Translations under genes and position numbers: made by a program
Assembly: GCF_963675165.1 (NCBI RefSeq)
Contig: NC_087380.1
Location: forward strand, 6,642,071-6,706,070
Length of the DNA: 64,000 nucleotides
Direction of reading: 5' to 3'
From: Halichondria panicea
Lineage: Eukaryota > Porifera > Demospongiae > Suberitida > Halichondriidae
Part shown: positions 1 to 12,500 of the stretch, piece by piece
Layout of the letters: every line of letters begins with the position of its first letter
Numbering within the stretch: position 1 is the first letter of the stretch
Notes under the pieces: generated by a model
The model's database searches: none
Seen by the model: only the letters and a program-made list of their open reading frames with translations
What the model was told of the DNA's origin: nothing

Positions 1-379
1 TGGGGGTGTGGCTTGTAGGGGAAGTCCCTGTCCACCAACTGCACTATGTGATGGAGATACCTGCAGGATATCAATCAATTACTCGTTTGGTAACTAGGCA
101 ATAGGCATTGGCAAAAGTGGAGCTTGTCCAATACAACAGTTGCTGTATTAAAGAGGTATTCTGCTAACACAGGTTGAAATACATGCAATGCTTATTATAA
201 ATCGAGATTCTGGGATCTCTATTAAATACTGAAACTGTAGATGACCACAATAGACAACAGACAATAGACACACACCTCACCTGTGAGGGGAAACCCAGGT
301 TGTATATGCTAATATGAACATTTCTGGGGTCTATTAAACTGGTTTTATTATAGAATGACCAAAACTGTAGAATGACGAC

Positions 380-422
<43 letters not shown>

Positions 423-3400
423 CATCTGCGAGGGGGAGCCCAGACTTGGTGCGGTTGGGTTCCTTCTCTTCCAGAACAGTTTGAGTGCCACTGCCGGGTT
501 GTTGACCAGCCCCAGGAACAGGAGGTAGCAGGAGACCATGATGGAGGTTACCATCATACCATCCTACAGTGATTAACATGACTGTAATAACCGGTTAGCC
601 CACTAAAATCTAGAATATACGTACAGACTGTACATGTACGTACAATTGCTATAATGAACGCTCTGATGTAACGATGTATACTGAAAGTGATTGGTTATTT
701 CCAGGGCGATGGGCTATATGACTATGACACACGATACTTCTAAGTACTGTATTAGTTTGTACATACATGTATACAGAAATTTGTGTAGTGAAAAAATTGT
801 CTTACATGACAGTGGATGACAATGACATTCTGCCTGTCTGCCCTCAACCATGCATCCATACTGCGACACAGGTCCACCAGCTTCTCCAGCTCTGGGGTAC
901 CTCGGGGAGGCCACGCAAAGTCGTACACCTGTGGTGGTGGTATTGACAGTTAGTGGTACAAAGTTATGCATAAATATACACCTTAAACGTATGATGTACA
1001 TGCGCACATTGCGTCAGTACTCGATACTGTTACTAGTAGCTTGTCGCAGAGGACACTACTCAAACAAAGGGTCAATTCAGCACAATCAGTTTGCAATCAT
1101 TTATGTACATGTTGAAGTGCATGTAGTTTGTACTAATATCGGCCTCCTCGAGTACATGCATGTACATACATTGATAGTGTGTGAAAGACACAGCATTTCA
1201 TTTCAGTAACTCTAACCTGATTTCCGAGTTTGTTAGGATCGTAGCTGTCCCCTGACAGGTTGAACACAAGGTAACCTGACGGGTGTCTCTCATCAAGCCA
1301 CACCTTCACCTCATCCAGCTGGTCGTTATGGGGACGTGACATCACTATGTGGGACAACAGGATTGCATTGGTTACAACTCTTTACTATAATTATGAAGTG
1401 ATTAGATTAAGGAGAGGAAGTGTGCAGAGTAAATAGTACTTCCTGCTTTAGATAGCATATTATAAGATAACTGTAATACACTAGCTTTCAATCACAATCT
1501 AAGAAACCACTCATACAGCGACTGAGATAACAAAAGCCAACAACAGTATGACTCTTCAGAAAGCAAAGGACAGCTTCAGCAAGTCTTGTGCATGTGGTGA
1601 GAACTACAGCAACAACTGTGCCCACTATCTATCGAATGCTCTCATCTTGGGTGGCTACTCAGCCATTAATGGAGGGGAAGGAGCAGACTTAAGAATCAGA
1701 AATGGATTTTGTGTGTGCAAAAGCGGTCGCCCGATTCGTGCTAAAGAGCTACGAACTTGGTTTGGAAATAACTGGACTAGCCATTCATCTCCAAAAGACA
1801 ACGGGCTGATGCTAGTTTACCAAGAGAGGGCAAGTGATGGACAAGGACACGTGCTACTGAAGGAGTACAAGGCTGGGAAGCAGGTCAGCTATGCGGGTAC
1901 TGGAGACTACCCAGAATGGGCAACACAGGAGTACTACTATTGAACTGGATATTGCAGCTACATGTACACTGCAAATATACAATGAACTAGAATTGAAAGG
2001 GGACTTCTAGCGGCCTACTACAGCTTTCTAGGATGAGTATGTTTTAGTTTTTAGTAAACTTTGGTAATCCAGGTTCTATTAAAAGTAAAATAAATGATGT
2101 GTGGGCAAGTGGTGTAGCTGCTTTGCTGCCTAAGATTAAAGTTTTAGAATGCCACGTATTCGATATACACTGTACAATGTACATGTACGGCATTGGCTGC
2201 ATGAGTACGTAAGTGTGGTCCAAGTTCAAAGGAAACTATACATGTCTGGTTTCCAGGCAACAAAGTAGTTATCACATGGCTATAAGTGCCTAAGCAGCTT
2301 ATTGGCACGTTAATTACTGGTAATGGCTGTAGGCCCATGCGTCACTAATACTTGAAAACAAATTACAAAATTAATATTTAATTACAGTATACCCACCTAA
2401 TATTCTTGAGGTGATATAAGAGACATCCAGAGGTCGCTTGGAGGCACTGCAGAGGGTACACACAGTAATGGTCAATGTGCTGGTCGTGCTGTAGCTTTGT
2501 CACATCTAGCTAGCTATATACATGTACGTACTTTTTAAGTGATTGAAATGTGAGTTCTACCTACATCTTCTAGAATCTCAGCTACTCCATAGCTAAGTTA
2601 GATCATTATTCTTATAGCCTAAGAGTAGACATCACTCACTTGGACATGCTCTCCATAATCTTAGAGGACGAGTCTTTGATGTTCTTGAACAGAGACCCTG
2701 CCCCCTCTTTCATGAACCCAAACAGTTTGTGTGCCTGGTGACTTGTTGACGTTGCCCATGTGGGCTTCCCATCAGCCGTGGCGGCAGCATCAATGGGAGC
2801 TGTGTGTGTGTGTGTGTGTGTGAGGGAGGGGGTGGGTGATGAGTGTGTGGGTGTGTGGGTGTGAGGTCATACAGTACGTAGCAGTGTACACAAGCACAAA
2901 TAGATCAGTAGAGAGAGAGAATCAACGTCTCCATTAGGATCAAATTAAGACAAAAATTGAGAGTTTGTAAGTCAAAATAATTATTGTTTGTTATGTCACT
3001 CAATACAGTGAGTCAAGTAATGGCCAGGACATGTACAGGTAGTTGGGGGAGGTTATAATTAAGTACATGTGACGCTTCAATTATTGCTTTGCCCATGCAC
3101 TCAACATGGTCAAGCCATATGTAACTGCTATTGGTAGCAGACAGAACGTGTAGTTACATGTAGTAGGGGTCGTTATTGCTTTACCCATACCCAACACACA
3201 GGACGGCTATTGGTAGCTAGTACGCAGTACCCGGGTAAATTGCTTTGCCTCACCTGGTGTCGGCTGCACACGTTCCAGGAGGTCAGAGCAAGGTCTCTCC
3301 AGGTCCTCCCTCAGAGTGTCCGACACTGTGAACAGTTGTGCCGTGATCTCATCCACAGAGGGACGGCGAGACGGGTCCACTGACAGACACGACTCTGTGG

Positions 3401-6191
3401 GGGGAGGGGGAGGGGGAGGGGGATAGGGTTACATGACTGCCACATGAATGTGTACTGAGCTTATCTACTACATGTAGAATATGCACAGCTACTGTACATG
3501 GATATTGTACATGTAGGTCTTATGCCATTTCAACCATCAAAGGCAATTTACATACGAAGGATGTACATGTTGCTATGATTATTTGATTTTATGCACATTG
3601 TAAATATCCATAACTCAGTCCAAGTTGGCAACTATGCGCTATATAACTCACTGATGATGTGATGGAACATGATGTAGACTGTGTCCTCAGGGGGAATCTT
3701 GTAGTTGGCGTTAATGATCCTCAGTTTGGCCGAGTCCTCAAAGGGGTGTGTTCTAAAGCAGAGCATGTACAGTAGACAGCCCAGTGCCCAGATGTCCGCC
3801 TTCTGGTTGATGGGGTGGTTGCTGTACAGGTCTATCATCTCAGGGGAGCGGTACATGGGCGTGGTGTTACGGTTGATCTGGAGGTGGGCGGAGGATGAGA
3901 GAGAGAGAGTACAGAGCTATTTTCAATCCTCAATCTCAGTTCAACACACACATATTTTTTATAGCCTATTATGTAGTAAACCAGGCCTAAGAGGTGTCTA
4001 GAGGTGGTTAGGACCGACTACACCACCGACCAGTGTGGGCATATCCGTGGCTATAATATGCATTGTTATCTCCACAGTAAATGTAAGCACTGTACCTCCT
4101 ATACTCTATACACACAATGTCTCTCACCTCATCCTCTGCTAGGCCCCTCTGAGTGGCGGACCAGGAGGGGTCAGGGTTCACCTGTTGGGTGGTGGCCGAC
4201 CCAAAGTCACACAGCTTGATCACACCTTCTCCGCTCAGCAGGAGGTTCTCAATCTGTGGCACAATAATATTATATGTACATACTATAGGAGCAATCCATT
4301 AACTACAGTACATGTAGACAAACGTGTGTACTTAAACAATAAGATTCGGGATCTATAGATACTTTGGTCGATTTCTATAAACACATGCATGTAGTCTAAA
4401 TGCACTTTAGGGCTGTGTACACATGCACATCTTAGAGGGTTAGTATGAGTCTCCTCCCTCACCTTGACATCTCTGTGAATGATGGGTGGGCTCTGGGAGT
4501 GCATGGCGGCCACAGCAGAGCAGGTGGCATAGAACACCCTCAGTACTTGCTGGGGGGTCAGCACTGTGCACTTCAACACGGCCTCGAGGGGACCCCCTGT
4601 GGAGATGTGTGTGGTGTATTATGTAAATGCCACAATGTCCCACAAAGTTATGTCAGAACAAATGACTAGCCTGACCGTGTATCCTGTTCGATTATGTAAC
4701 AGCTTCACAATAAACATAGCAAACATCGTATATATATACAATCGATATCACATTCAACATCGAAGCTGTGACCATCAACAATTAATGTACAATCTAACTC
4801 AGAGGTCATCAATACATACACAAAAGTCTACACTACTGTACGTAGCTACAGCTACTAACAATGTGCGATAATTATATACAGAGCGTGCACATGTATACAT
4901 GCAGCTACTGGCTACTCCCCCTCTCACCTGTACACAGCTCAGTCTGAATGAGGAACTCTGCGTTGCCATGGGAGGTCTGGGTGGGCGGACACCCGGCTGA
5001 AGCTACGTACTGGATGATGTGAGGGTGTTGGCCCAGCTGTTTCTGTTGGTGTGTATGTGTGTGTATGCAGAGAGAGATATTCTTGCCAGTGTACAAATGG
5101 ATCACCAGAGAGTGCACCACATACTTGGCAATGTTGTAACTAACACTGTAACAGTACACTACCTATTTCAAATATTCATGCTATATACATGTACATACGT
5201 GCACTATGATTATGCACTACACAGAATTAATACTGGCACACATTAGGCAATTGAAAGTGAATGACAGTGCATGAAATGATATCCAGCTCAAGTGTCTGGT
5301 GTCTCATGTTAGGGAATGATTATTAAGGACTAGTTGGTTCTTGGGAGTAGCTTACCAGGAAAGCTATTTCCTTCTTTATGACCTTCACGTTCTCTCTAGA
5401 CACGACTTGCCTCTGCAATAGGGGGGGTGGGGGTGCAAATGTGGGGTCAATATCGATATACATATGTAACCCCAATTGTGTGTTTCCCCACAGCACTAGA
5501 GAACATGGAGTGTACGATTAGTAACGAGAGTCTGGAATGACTGACAAGCACAAACCATCTCTCTACAAAACACACAATGGAGTCTGTATATACAACATTC
5601 ACTATCTGTAACGTGCAGGCTGTGTTGTTGATGGTTCAAAGAGACCATGATTGCGTAATTGAACTACATGTATGTGCACTGCCTTTTCAATGGAGATTGA
5701 ACCAAAACTGACAACAATGGGTGCAGTGAACCTGATACTGGGTGGTGATACTGGGTGATTAGAACATACCTTGAGGGCAAAGTCCTCGCCCGTTTTGATG
5801 TCCTGTGCAATGAACACGTATCCATAGCCACCTGTATGATACATCGATACAGAGCTTAATAATTAGCACAGCACAGCAATAATAATAATTACAACACCCT
5901 GTAATAATAATGGTAGTGTGCAGAACTTGTACGCATGTCACATGTGTATACCAGATGGTAAACAGTACTAGCTCATTGCTAATGTTATTGGTGTAAATTA
6001 TACCGTCCATCCCGTACTGACTGTGTGTACGTGTACATTGTTTCTGTGCAACAGTTTATCATATCACCTTCGGCAATGACTTTCTTGATCTTGAGTTTGT
6101 GGCCGTCACCCAGGTCAACCACCTGCCCCACAAATCGACTAGTTTCAGAACCAGAACCTCCACCAAAATAGTTACTGAACATATTTGACAT
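1..6191 (-). CDS. GAK: Cyclin-G-associated kinase (GAK/auxilin family), 5' part, 14 exons
   Basis: Ser/Thr kinase of the NAK family that, with its auxilin half, drives uncoating of clathrin-coated vesicles. Exons (minus): 6191-6068, 5831-5770, 5412-5356, 5042-4928, 4596-4463, 4253-4128, 3877-3652, 3394-3254, 2799-2640, 2446-2397, 1344-1217, 928-806, 563-421, 60-1. All junctions are GT/AG and phases agree, giving about 549 residues before the window edge. Visible: glycine loop AEGGYGYVF (~39), ATP lysine in FALK (62), HRD (160-162), DFG (180-182), activation segment [16 protein letters not shown], then a PTEN-like domain from ~382 containing [27 protein letters not shown] and the loop HCHDGMMVTS (C481). 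The Arg expected five residues after that Cys is replaced by Val, so the phosphatase fold is probably catalytically dead, as in vertebrate GAK/auxilin. The C2, clathrin-binding and J domains would lie beyond position 1. Start chosen: first ATG ([12 protein letters not shown]) before the kinase. Divergent from FARSA. Confidence 0.93.
205..300 (-). repeat. Diverged duplicate of the GAK exon 13 end and its intron start
   Basis: The intron between exons 13 and 14 holds an imperfect second copy of the exon 13 3' end. The minus-strand reading ends GFPSQVR where the true exon ends GSPSQMR, and both are followed by CA/GT-rich sequence and then a stretch containing AACTGTAGA and TCTATTAAA. The pattern implies a local tandem duplication of about 120 bp that copied an exon edge with its splice donor. 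It could act as a cryptic or alternative exon end, but no matching acceptor was seen close upstream. Confidence 0.55.
381..420. repeat. (AC)n microsatellite that supplies the GAK exon 13 splice donor
   Basis: Twenty uninterrupted AC units directly abut position 421, the last base of GAK exon 13. On the minus strand the intron therefore begins GTGTGTGT with no other donor sequence. Length variation here would leave the GT intact but change the donor context. Confidence 0.85.
1548..1943 (+). CDS. Small papain-fold amidase-like protein (Tae4/NlpC-like), nested in a GAK intron
   Basis: A 131-residue single-exon ORF on the strand opposite GAK, wholly inside the GAK intron between 2396 and 1345. 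Residues 20-37 read [18 protein letters not shown] and residues 100-107 read GHVLLKEY: a Cys at a helix start followed far downstream by a Gly-His-Val strand. This is the Cys/His layout of NlpC/P60-like peptidoglycan amidases, and the order (Cys helix, [12 protein letters not shown], then GHV) resembles Tae4-type amidases of bacterial type VI secretion. Family assignment is by eye, not by search. Predicted catalytic pair C24/H101. No signal peptide or membrane segment. A poly(A) signal lies at 2089-2094. Lack of introns and a bacterial-looking fold suggest horizontal acquisition followed by domestication, possibly for antibacterial defence or handling of symbionts; this is inference. Confidence 0.7.
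   Translation: MTLQKAKDSFSKSCACGENYSNNCAHYLSNALILGGYSAINGGEGADLRIRNGFCVCKSGRPIRAKELRTWFGNNWTSHSSPKDNGLMLVYQERASDGQGHVLLKEYKAGKQVSYAGTGDYPEWATQEYYY
2089..2094 (+). terminator. Poly(A) signal AATAAA
   Basis: Canonical AATAAA about 145 bp after the stop codon of the intron-nested amidase-like gene, on the same strand. It supports that gene having its own transcript. Confidence 0.5.
2801..2822. repeat. (TG)n microsatellite forming the GAK exon 9 acceptor tract
   Basis: Read on the minus strand this is a CA run ending in CAG directly before GAK exon 9 (2799-2640), so the splice acceptor is the end of a microsatellite. A G/T-rich tract (to ~2860) continues beyond it. Confidence 0.7.
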
Positions 6192-6531
6192 CCTCTCTCA
6201 AGCCTGTCCCTGACTCACACAACACAATTTTGAAGTTAGCACGGCACACAAAACAGGGTGACCTCCAACCGTTAGTATCTCTTGAAACACCTTGCAGAAG
6301 TAAAGAAAAGTAAATTCTGTGGTTGTTCTCTATAAAGCAATCGATGATTTTCTACATTTCAATATTACAAAAAAATTGCTCTAATTTAGTGACCTGAAAA
6401 TAATCATTACATCACCATTGTAACCAATTAATTTTCTCACGTCCTGTTTGAGAGTTTTTTCACGCATGCGTGTGAAACCACGTGGTCCAAAGCAGCCTCG
6501 TGGCAGCAATAAAGCTGTCACCACACCCAAG
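6192..6531. promoter_or_regulatory. Divergent GAK / FARSA promoter region
   Basis: 340 bp separate the two start codons, so both genes must be driven from this interval. It is AT-rich, with a CACGCATGCGTG palindrome-like site near 6461-6472 and a CCACGTGG E-box near 6478-6485. No clear TATA box was seen. An upstream in-frame ATG at 6448 could extend FARSA by 28 residues, but it would then overlap these sites. Confidence 0.6.
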
Positions 6532-9500
6532 ATGGCAAAGACAGAACTCTCAGCAGAGGAGATCGTAAAGCTTCTGGAGGGCAGGGAAACAGTTGACTCT
6601 TATGACCTGTCCCAAGAGTTCAATAAGGACCACCAGCAGATCATAGGGGCCATCAAAAGCTTGTCATCACTTGGAGATGTGAGCTGATATCAATATTGAA
6701 ATGTATCTGTCATATCATGATTGATAAGACAACATCATTCTACAATGAAAAATACTACAATGAAAAATACATCGCTACTTTTTAATATGTACATTGATAT
6801 ATACAATAATTTTTTTTTTTCGTAAATTCACTCTAAAAACCCGAGGATTTTTATATTATTATTATATATTTGTGGAATGTGATGCATTGCCTACACTATT
6901 GTGTGTAGGTTATAGTGACTGAGCAGAGGCAGTTTGAGCAGTGGGTGCTGACAGACGAGGGGTCAGAGGTCGTGAGGGGTGGTAGTCACGAGGCCAGAGT
7001 GTATCATGCGGTGGACCCTCAGCATGGCAGCCTGCAGGCCGACATCATGGTGAGTATGGTATGAGGTTGTGGTTGTCTAGCAATTAACGCTCTTTCATGT
7101 ACATACGATGTGTGTACATGCATGAGGTAGCTTGTAGCCTCTACTGATTGTCGTATAAACAGCTGTACAAGGTGTACAAGCCCAAACTTGTTCTAGTACA
7201 AGATAATGTATAAACAAACATGTTTCTGTACAATGCTGTACAAGGTCCCCTGCAGTGACTGATGCATGTATTATTGCTCTCTATTATTGCTCTCCATTTT
7301 TTTAATGGCACAGTGTACTCGTTCTGTGCTGTTTGAGTGGAGGAGCTAGAGAAAATTACGTGCTTATCAATTGCAGTGAGGCCTCATACTGGGTCCTACT
7401 GTGCCGCAATGAGCTCACAAGCCCATGTGCTGTAATTGCTATTAACCCATGTTTTGTATCTACTGTAGTCTTGTCAGTCTTGTTTTGTATCTACTGTAGT
7501 CTCTTGTCAGTCTTGTTCTGTATCTACTGTAGTCTCTTGTCAGTCTTGTTCTGTATCTACTGTAGTCTCTTGTCAGTCTTGTTCTGTATCTACTGTAGTC
7601 TCTTGTCAGTCTTGTTCTGTATCTACTGTAGTCTCTTGTCAGTCTTGTTCTGTATCTACTGTAGTCTCTTGTCAGTCTTGTTCTGTATAGATCTCCTAGA
7701 AATATATACATGTATGTTGACTATCTATGGGCGTCCTAAATGCTATACCACAAAGTAGTGTAGTGGTTTCTCAGAAAGAGATTCATTTCCTGTTTGTTTC
7801 TCACCTTACAGAAAAGTGTACCTAATGCCAAGATTGGGTTCAGCAAGGCCATGTCCGGTGGGTGGCTGAGTATTGACAAGAAGGCCGAGGGCGGACCACG
7901 ACTACACAGGAAGGTGGGTTGCTATGGTAAAAGTGTTGTTTTGAGGGTCATAAATTTAGTTTAGAATGCTAAAATGAAGGATGACTTGAATGGCTACAAG
8001 ATAATGTCTGTGGGGTTAGATTTGTGAAGATAGCCATTGTTTGTTGTGTGTAGCCTATGAAGATGATATGGTCTTCCTCAGGTGAAAACAATAGAAGACA
8101 CAGTACAAGCTCTGTTAATGAAGATAGGGAAGGAAGAGGTAGCGAGTGATCAGTTGAAGGAGTTTAAGAAGAGGAAGCTCATCAACAATGAGTGAGTGGG
8201 GTAGTCATAATGGCCGCTTGTTGAGAGTACTGAATTTATTATCTTGCTGTATAGAAAGAATACTAGCCAATAAAAAGAAAGGTTATGCATGTGTTAAACC
8301 ATCACCACCACCACCCCTCCCACACACACACACACACACACCAGTGTTATCAAGTGCCTCATAGTGAGGAAAGGAAGAGACTTTACCACTCAAATAGCCA
8401 AACAAGATGTCAACCTCACACCGGAAATGATCCAAAGGTAACCAAACATCATCCACAAGATTCTCTGCATTTATCCCCAGTAACTGTCTTTTGCCAATAG
8501 TTACTATAGGCCTCACTTTCTTATGCAGTGGCTCGTGGAAAGACAAGAGTTTCAAGGAGTACAACTTTGATGCCCTGGGTGTGCCCCCCTCCACTGGTCA
8601 CCTCCATCCCCTGCTCAAGGTCCGCACTGAGATCAGGAAGATCTTCTTAGAGATGGGGTAGGTACAGTGTGTTAGAGCTCTTATTACTATAGAACTAGCA
8701 ATACAAGACAGAGAACTAAGTCTAAGAGGAGTGAAACACATGGCGCTGCTTTCGTTGGTTAGCAATCGTAAACAAAAATTAATTCCTCGAAAATTGTTCT
8801 TTAATTAGAATTATTTGCTATAGTGTGCAATAGCGTTTCCAGTAAGCAGTCAATCCACAACATTTATTGAACGAAATGCTTTTATTAGAGGCCATTCACG
8901 AAATTTAAGTGTCTCGAAAATTTCGCACTATACGATATATATGTACAGTGTATTATTTGTCCTGTATCTACATAAACTGTGACACGTGTACTAGCCTCAA
9001 TTCCCTGCACTTTAATCTCTGCTCCCTCTGCAGATTCACTGAAATGCCAACCAATAACTTCATTGAGAGCTCTTTCTGGAACTTTGATGCACTCTTCCAA
9101 CCTCAACAGCACCCGGCCAGGGACGCTCACGACACATTCTTCATTAAAGGTGTGTGTGTTTATAGGTCATCTCTAGTAGGTCCCACATTTAGTAGGTGCT
9201 CAATGCACTTGAAATGCCAGGGGTTTGTGAGTATACATGTCTGTTTGTTTACTTAAAGGAGTTTTGCCCGGATCCGTTTTTAGCTCTGCCGTACACCATT
9301 ACAGGGCTCGCGCTAAAAATATTAGTATGACCGTCGAAATGTCAGTCCAATTAATGTTTTGATCCGACAAAATGTAATTTTGCTCTGACATGCAATCAAC
9401 ATAAAGTTGGCCATACAATTTATAATTTCAAAATCAGGCACACCTGCAGTCATTAATTGGTTCTTATGCATGAGGCTGGCAGCATGATCTTCGAAGTCTA

Positions 9501-12500
9501 TTTTGGGCTTGTTTTTGACAAAATATATTGGGCTATATATAGCCCATGGTCTTTTCCCGAAAATGATAAATTAAGTTGGACGCTCGAGTATTCCTTGAGC
9601 CATCCATAAACTCGTTCAAATTTCTTAGGCCTGATAGCTTATCATGAAACTTTGTAGAGAGAGACCCACCAACCAAAGTGAGAGAACAAACTAAGAACTT
9701 CAGATAGTTCGCTTGCTCTCTGCTAGCTACATGTAACTACATTCAATATACAGCCATGAGGCAATTTGTAATTCTTGGTCATTTTCACTGATCCATTTAT
9801 CCACACTTCTTGTTCTGAGCTACTAGAGCCCCGCTCCAACAAAATGTCTGACTAACACGTGCAATGATCTGTCACGTGCACATAATGACCGGATTTTGTC
9901 AGGTGTCAGACTGTTATTTCGAGCCCTGCATTAACTGAGCGCACCCATAATAATTATGGTGCAATAATGCTGTGACCAATAGATTAACCTCTCACTCCAC
10001 CCCACCCCCCACTGCAGATCCCCCATCATCCCGGGACTTTCCCACCGACTATTTGGAGAGAGTAAAGAAAACTCACGAGAGTGGAGGATACGGCTCCATC
10101 GGGTGAGGGGCTTAGAGTCCACATGTGTTAGTTGCATTCAAGCATGGGACTGTTGGGTGTTATTTTGTTGCATAGAATCAGAAGAAGTATTTTCAGTAAA
10201 CAGAGAACCTCTCACTGGCGTTTGTATCATAGCATGCAGGATGTGTTTTTGGTTGGTCTTGTTTAGTCTACTCTGTGCCAGCTTTATTAAACCATTGCAT
10301 AGATTCGACCGTTTTGTGTAGCTATGCATGTTCTATGCAGGTGGTGTCACATATGTCATAATAGTATACAGTTGGTATAGTGCTCTCCACTCTGTATGAG
10401 CAGCACTGGACCTCTCTCTGTCCTGTGCTGTGTGTGTGGAGTAGCTAGATCGAGGGAGTGTTCATTTTTTAGCAGTGGGTCTTCTCTATGTGGCCACACT
10501 GTGTCGGAGTGAACGCACATGTACATGTCACGAAAGCTACCATTACCCAGTTAAAATTTTAATGCGTTATAAAGAGAGGCAATTCGATTCGATGCATCAT
10601 GGTGTCTAATCTTCATATCTCCCCTGCCCCCTCTATATAGGTACCAATATGATTGGAAGCTGGAGGAAGCACAGAAGAACATCCTCCGCACACACACCAC
10701 GGCCGTTAGTGCTCGCATGCTCTACAAGATAGGACAGCAGGAGAAGTTCACCCCTGTCAAATACTTCTCTATCGATCGTGTGTTTCGCAACGAGACACTG
10801 GATGCTACTCACCTGGCAGAGTTTCATCAGATTGAGGGAGTAGTGGCCGACTATAACCTGACACTGGGTGACCTCATAGGAGTGCTTAATGCTTTCTTTC
10901 GCAAAATGGGTGAGACCTAGTGTGTGTGTGTCTTATGGCTTGAGTGTCCGTATCTACTCGACCATTTCCCATAATAAATTATTACTAAGTTGTATGGTGT
11001 GGATCATCACCTAACACAGTGCCTTCCATTACGCAATGTCCCCTAACTACTGCTATACCCCAGTGCACATAGACTAAGCGATGGTACTGTCAGTGTTCCA
11101 CTCACTTTATACTGTGCTAGAGCAGCTGTTCCTACCTGCGACACACCTGGTCACTATCATTGCACTGGTGTTACTATTAGGAGGATACATTAATGGTGGT
11201 CTTGAATCTCTGTCTAGGTCTAATGTCCTCCATAAGACCTGGTTTTTATGTATGTATGTGTCATGTTTTGTTTTTCCACTATCCCGCATTTGTTAAACTC
11301 TATTATTTTCATTGAAAACTGTTACAGTGTAGTGCATCGATCCCGTATCTATTCTATCCTCTACCTATTACAGGCATCACTCAGCTCCGGTTCAAGCCTG
11401 CCTACAACCCTTACACTGAGCCAAGCATGGAGGTCTTCAGTTATCACGAAGGTAAGGGAATTCTTATAAGGTATCCAATCTCTCTCGATTCATAATGATA
11501 CGTATAATGTACTCGGTCTACTAGTATTGTCAGTCAAAACAAGGGTATATACAGAGAAGAGGGTATGCAACTCACCCTATTCTCAGAATAATCTGACTTC
11601 GTATTGAGGTATTTTTAGAACTGCCCACAAAAACGCCCACGCGTAACCTTTGACCACACAAGGTAAATCATCAAAGTATTTTTTTGTATATAATTATCTT
11701 CAGGTACTAGGTAGCTAGCTAGCTCGATTGCAGCATAGTAAAACTAGTTCTCAACAGCAGTATGGCTCGTACTAGCAGTGTTAAAGGCAAAGGCAAACCA
11801 TCCAACTGAACAGCTGCAACTCCAAGAAGATGAAACCTAGGTACAATAAACCTGTCTTCCTGAGTCTCTGGTACTTCTTAACAATGCGCCCAGCACTTAA
11901 CTTCCCACTCGAAGGGGTCGTCTTGGACCTGGCTGGATTAGGACTGGTCATGACACTTCTCTAAAATAATACTGCACTGTTAGCTAGCTAGCAAAGGCAG
12001 CTCTGATGTACACGCCCATAATTATAACTCCGTAAATAACACTGCCCACTTGTTCGCGTCCGTCCGTATACTGGATTCTATTTTTAGCATATCCGGTCTC
12101 TGATACGAAGTCGCATGAGTATGTACGGTACATAGTGAGTTGCATGCCCTCTTCTCTGTATACGCCCTTGGTCAAAACTAACACTGACTACATAACCTTC
12201 TGCAGGGCTCAAGAAGTGGGTGGAGGTGGGTAACTCTGGTGTGTTTAGACCAGAGATGCTCCTCCCCATGGGACTCCCCGAGGATGTCACCGTCATTGCC
12301 TGGGGGCTCTCTCTAGAGAGGTGGGCGTATGAAATATCCTGTGCTGCATTCATTATTACATACAGTGCATCCAGCTTAGAGAGTAGATTACCACAAATTT
12401 GTGAGTAGCTGTACTTAATATGGAACATTTCTAAGAAATGGTGTTGACACCAGTGTGTAGGTGGAATGACCAAGCTACAACATACCTAAAAATGTTTCCA

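Noticed and set aside
6448-6531. Upstream in-frame ATG extending FARSA by 28 residues
   Set aside because: It lies in the divergent promoter region, the extension has no family counterpart, and the ATG at 6532 has the better context.
7333-7758. Plus and minus ORFs rich in [11 protein letters not shown] / [11 protein letters not shown] repeats
   Set aside because: They are translations of the 33-bp minisatellite inside FARSA intron 2; unit length divisible by three keeps both strands open.
10633-10827. Minus ORF repeated at 34958-35152, suggesting a conserved gene
   Set aside because: Antisense shadow of FARSA exon 9 and its duplicate.
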